A DNA stretch of 9,314 nucleotides, from assembly GCA_003520205.1 (NCBI GenBank), contig DOVG01000030.1, positions 1-9,314 on the forward strand, in the 5' to 3' direction. The position numbers and the translations under genes were made by a program. Shown in pieces: positions 7,467-9,314 of this stretch. Source of the stretch: Lachnospiraceae bacterium (GTDB taxonomy: Bacteria; Bacillota; Clostridia; Lachnospirales; Lachnospiraceae). Every line of letters begins with the position of its first letter. Positions within the stretch are counted from its first letter, which is position 1. The notes beneath the pieces were generated by a model. The model did no database searches, was not told the origin of the DNA, and saw only the letters and a list, made by a program, of their open reading frames with translations.

Positions 7467-9137
7467 TTAATCAGGATTATATACTTGGACATCTAATATT
7501 TCTCCATCCATTGCATTTACAAAGACAAACGCAACGCCCCCCTCTGAGTAAGCCGGAAATCCTATACAAATATACCATGTCGGTATATATGAGAAATTCT
7601 TCGTGTTATCATCTGATTCTTTTCCAGAATACGGATGATATATAAGCTCCAGAAATTGTACATCAAGATTTTCCGGTACAGGATTACTCAGTTTTGTTAC
7701 ATCAAGCTTATTCGGAAGCTGCTCCTTTACTCCCTCTACAATCTTATCAAAACTCATGAGACCGACATTTTCTACCACATCTACCACACGTTGTGACAGC
7801 ATCAAATCTACTCCAAGTATTCCTTTATCAGTTATCTTGATAATACCACTATTCATCGTAGAATGAAAATTCACAGACCTGCCTGATTTATCCTTCTCAT
7901 CTGCTATACACGAGCCGAGATAAAGCGCATATCCATGTGCATCAAACTCTACATCTACATTATCTATTTTTTTATCCATAAAACTAAATAGAGAATCATC
8001 GTTAAATCCCGCAGAAGTGGTTTGATTTATATCTGTATCTGATATGCCTTTATCATCCAGATAAGTTTGATAAGTGTTCTCCTGCTCACGTACCTGCTGA
8101 TAATTCACTCCACCATCAGATAAAATATAACTGCTTATAGCCGATAAAATATCACTATCTGTGTATAGAATCTGGGTCATCGAATCTCTATCTACAGATG
8201 TACCTGTATATATGTAATTCGCTATAGTATGCCCATGACTTGACAAATATTCATTTGAATCAGAAGTAACTACATTCAGATCCTGTTCTAGTAATAATTT
8301 CTTTTCCAAAAATTCTGATGCCATAGCTATTGCATCATCTTTATTCATCTGACAGGAGTTCTCTAATTCGTTTCTCTCTTCCCAATTATTGGATTTATCT
8401 TTATATATAATCGTACTGTAGTTTGATTCGGGGAACACCTCATCTATACTAATTGGTTCTAAATAAATATATTTCTCATTTGCCAGATAATCATATGCCA
8501 GAAGAAGACCATACCTCATTCCATTATATTCCCCTTCATACATATGTATATATAGATTTTTATCGTCGACCCATTTGAACTTCTCATCAAAATTCGAATC
8601 TATTGTAAAATATCCTAACACACCATTGTACTTAAAATTTTCTGTTTCACTAGCCTCTGCATTACTCTTAATCTCTTCATACTTATGAATAAGTGATATA
8701 TAGTCCGTAGCATTTGTATAAGACAGCTCTTCTATTTTTTTAGCTGTATTCCCAAATAAAGATTTTACTATATCATCCTCATCATTTTTACCGTCATCAA
8801 TAGCAGTCATATTGTATACATTTACATATGGTATATCAGGAACCAGATAAGAAATATTCGCTGTTATGTTGGTTCCTTTTACGGCAAAATTATCTTTGAA
8901 TTCCACTTCCTTTCCAAGTCTTTCGCGAAGTGTCTGACCTGTTCCTTTAGAAAGTTTCATAGCATCTGTCTTTGTTGCAGTAGTGTCTGCTTCTGCTGAA
9001 GTCTGAGTATAAGTATCACCATAGTCTTCCACTACAACCTCTTTACTCCCACATGAAGTAGCTGATGTAAGTAATGCTGCAGAAAGAATTATACTCACTA
9101 TTTTTTTCGCCTGTTTAAGCTTCAAGTAACTAATCAT
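7467..9137 (-). CDS. lipoprotein of unknown function, first gene of the exporter operon (556 aa)
   Basis: I do not firmly recognise this protein. It has a basic N-terminus, a hydrophobic core and a relaxed lipobox (SATSC, Cys29), then a Ser/Thr/Ala/Asp-rich linker to about residue 60, so it should be a lipid-anchored extracytoplasmic protein. The rest looks globular and acidic, without membrane segments or obvious catalytic motifs. The C-terminus (about 515-550) reads SYIPTWYICIGFP, then GGVAFVFVNAMDGEIL, which resembles the closing strand pattern of YycI- and PepSY-like extracytoplasmic domains. From memory, similar lipoproteins in Lachnospiraceae carry DUF names such as DUF6034; this is unverified. 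It has a strong ribosome binding site 8 nt before the ATG. Its position at the head of an adaptor-permease-ATPase operon suggests an accessory lipoprotein that binds cargo, stabilises the adaptor ring or senses the substrate. It also resembles nothing I know as a substrate itself. Confidence 0.85.
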   Translation of the reverse strand: MISYLKLKQAKKIVSIILSAALLTSATSCGSKEVVVEDYGDTYTQTSAEADTTATKTDAMKLSKGTGQTLRERLGKEVEFKDNFAVKGTNITANISYLVPDIPYVNVYNMTAIDDGKNDEDDIVKSLFGNTAKKIEELSYTNATDYISLIHKYEEIKSNAEASETENFKYNGVLGYFTIDSNFDEKFKWVDDKNLYIHMYEGEYNGMRYGLLLAYDYLANEKYIYLEPISIDEVFPESNYSTIIYKDKSNNWEERNELENSCQMNKDDAIAMASEFLEKKLLLEQDLNVVTSDSNEYLSSHGHTIANYIYTGTSVDRDSMTQILYTDSDILSAISSYILSDGGVNYQQVREQENTYQTYLDDKGISDTDINQTTSAGFNDDSLFSFMDKKIDNVDVEFDAHGYALYLGSCIADEKDKSGRSVNFHSTMNSGIIKITDKGILGVDLMLSQRVVDVVENVGLMSFDKIVEGVKEQLPNKLDVTKLSNPVPENLDVQFLELIYHPYSGKESDDNTKNFSYIPTWYICIGFPAYSEGGVAFVFVNAMDGEILDVQVYNPD

Positions 9138-9145
9138 TTGTCAAT

Positions 9146-9153
9146 ATCACCTC
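9146..9153 (-). promoter_or_regulatory. strong ribosome binding site of the first operon gene
   Basis: GAGGTGAT on the minus strand is a near-full match to the anti-Shine-Dalgarno sequence, 8 nt before the ATG at 9137. It fixes that start and is the best ribosome binding site in the operon. Confidence 0.8.
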
Positions 9154-9213
9154 ATGTAAATAATACCCAAATATCATTATCACTCCATAAATATACTCAT
9201 ACTTTGTATCAAC

Positions 9214-9245
9214 AATGTATCCATATATATTTTTTTTGATACATT
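9214..9245. repeat. 8-bp inverted repeat AATGTATC / GATACATT with extra TGTATC copy
   Basis: AATGTATC (9214-9221) and GATACATT (9238-9245) are perfect inverted copies separated by 16 bp of AT-only or AT-rich DNA. Another TGTATC lies at 9205-9210, exactly 11 bp (one helical turn) from the copy at 9216-9221. The right arm overlaps the -35 box of the plus-strand promoter. The arrangement fits binding sites for a dimeric regulator, but the AT-rich background makes chance repeats more likely than usual. Confidence 0.4.
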
Positions 9246-9264
9246 TTCCATATTTTGTTATACT
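9236..9264 (+). promoter_or_regulatory. sigma-A promoter for the rightward gene
   Basis: TTGATA (9236-9241) and TATACT (9259-9264) are separated by exactly 17 bp. Each box matches the vegetative consensus at four or five of six positions. A T-run lies just upstream of the -35 box and may act as an UP element. Transcription would start near 9271, inside the dyad at 9265-9280, about 33 nt before the ATG at 9304. Confidence 0.7.
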
Positions 9265-9285
9265 ATGACATAAGTGTCATAATAA
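9257..9285 (-). promoter_or_regulatory. possible divergent promoter for the operon, overlapping the rightward one
   Basis: On the minus strand, TATAAC (9262-9257) is a good -10 box, and TTATTA (9285-9280) lies 17 bp upstream as a poor -35. It would start transcription near 9250 and give a leader of roughly 110 nt. A second weak candidate is TATATT at 9195-9190. I see no convincing minus-strand promoter, yet one is expected between 9138 and 9300. Confidence 0.2.
9265..9280. promoter_or_regulatory. perfect operator-like dyad at the start site
   Basis: ATGACA-TAAG-TGTCAT is a perfect 6-bp inverted repeat immediately after the -10 box of the rightward promoter. It covers the predicted start of transcription, the classic position for a repressor site. 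It also sits between the boxes of the possible divergent operon promoter, so one dimeric regulator could control both directions. The regulator family is not identifiable from the site alone. Confidence 0.6.
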
Positions 9286-9291
9286 AAAAAA

Positions 9292-9296
9292 GGTGA
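9292..9296 (+). promoter_or_regulatory. ribosome binding site of the rightward gene
   Basis: GGTGA, within an A-rich run followed by AGGTGAGGG, lies 7 nt before the ATG at 9304 and supports that start codon. Confidence 0.6.
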
Positions 9297-9303
9297 GGGT
9301 TAT

Positions 9304-9314
9304 ATGATAAAGCT
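9304..9314 (+). CDS. start of a divergent gene, cut off by the window end
   Basis: Only ATG ATA AAG CT is present (Met-Ile-Lys-Leu). The call rests on what precedes it: a well-spaced ribosome binding site, a near-consensus promoter and an operator-like dyad, all oriented rightward. The product cannot be identified. Since the gene diverges from an exporter operon and carries an operator at its start site, a regulator that controls itself and the operon is a reasonable guess, no more. Confidence 0.55.

Noticed and set aside
7262..7645. Plus-strand frame of 127 codons spanning the first intergenic gap
   Set aside because: It is a shadow of the adaptor signal peptide and the lipoprotein C-terminus. 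The minus-strand genes on both sides have ribosome binding sites and lipoboxes.
9304..9314. Response regulator (Met-Ile-Lys-Leu start is common in that family)
   Set aside because: Four residues are not enough to assign a family, so only a partial gene is reported.

Overview
The window looks like chromosomal DNA from a low-GC Gram-positive anaerobe of the Clostridia, most likely a Lachnospiraceae member (Butyrivibrio- or Lachnospira-like). The reasons are the AT-rich genes with very frequent ATA (Ile), AGA and TAT codons, AGGTGAT-type ribosome binding sites, three lipoprotein signal peptides in a row, and an efflux operon with no outer-membrane partner. The family assignment is inference from style and was not checked by a search.

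Almost the whole window (about 9137 down to 325) is one tightly packed minus-strand operon of five genes. In transcription order they are: a 556-residue lipoprotein of unrecognised function (9137-7467); a 384-residue lipoprotein membrane-fusion (adaptor) protein (7434-6280); a 774-residue lipoprotein that appears to be two adaptor proteins fused in tandem (6277-3953); a 965-residue FtsX/MacB-type permease with two permease halves in one chain (3956-1059); and a MacB/LolD-type ABC ATPase (1056-325). Gaps are 32 nt, 2 nt, a 4-nt ATGA overlap and 2 nt, so co-transcription and translational coupling are very likely.

Together the genes describe a MacAB-like export machine for a one-membrane cell. 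Two ATPase subunits would power one pseudo-dimeric permease. Its two large extracellular domains would dock an adaptor assembly built from one single and one double adaptor, all lipid-anchored outside the membrane. The first-encoded lipoprotein may be an accessory, substrate-handling or sensing component. The substrate cannot be read from the sequence; peptides, antimicrobials or lipid-linked molecules are the usual cargo of this superfamily.

The right edge (9138-9303) is a divergent intergenic region. It has a near-consensus plus-strand sigma-A promoter (TTGATA-17 bp-TATACT), a perfect dyad at the start site (ATGACA-TAAG-TGTCAT), further TGTATC/GATACA repeats, and the first three and a bit codons of a rightward gene cut off by the window. 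The left edge (1-324) has no gene. It is locally richer in G+C and CG dinucleotides and is full of pairing segments. A 20-pair helix (132-151 with 247-268) encloses several hairpins, and a CTTAGCGAG/CTTAGTGAG motif is repeated inside it, which suggests an intergenic structured RNA or a dispersed repeat element.
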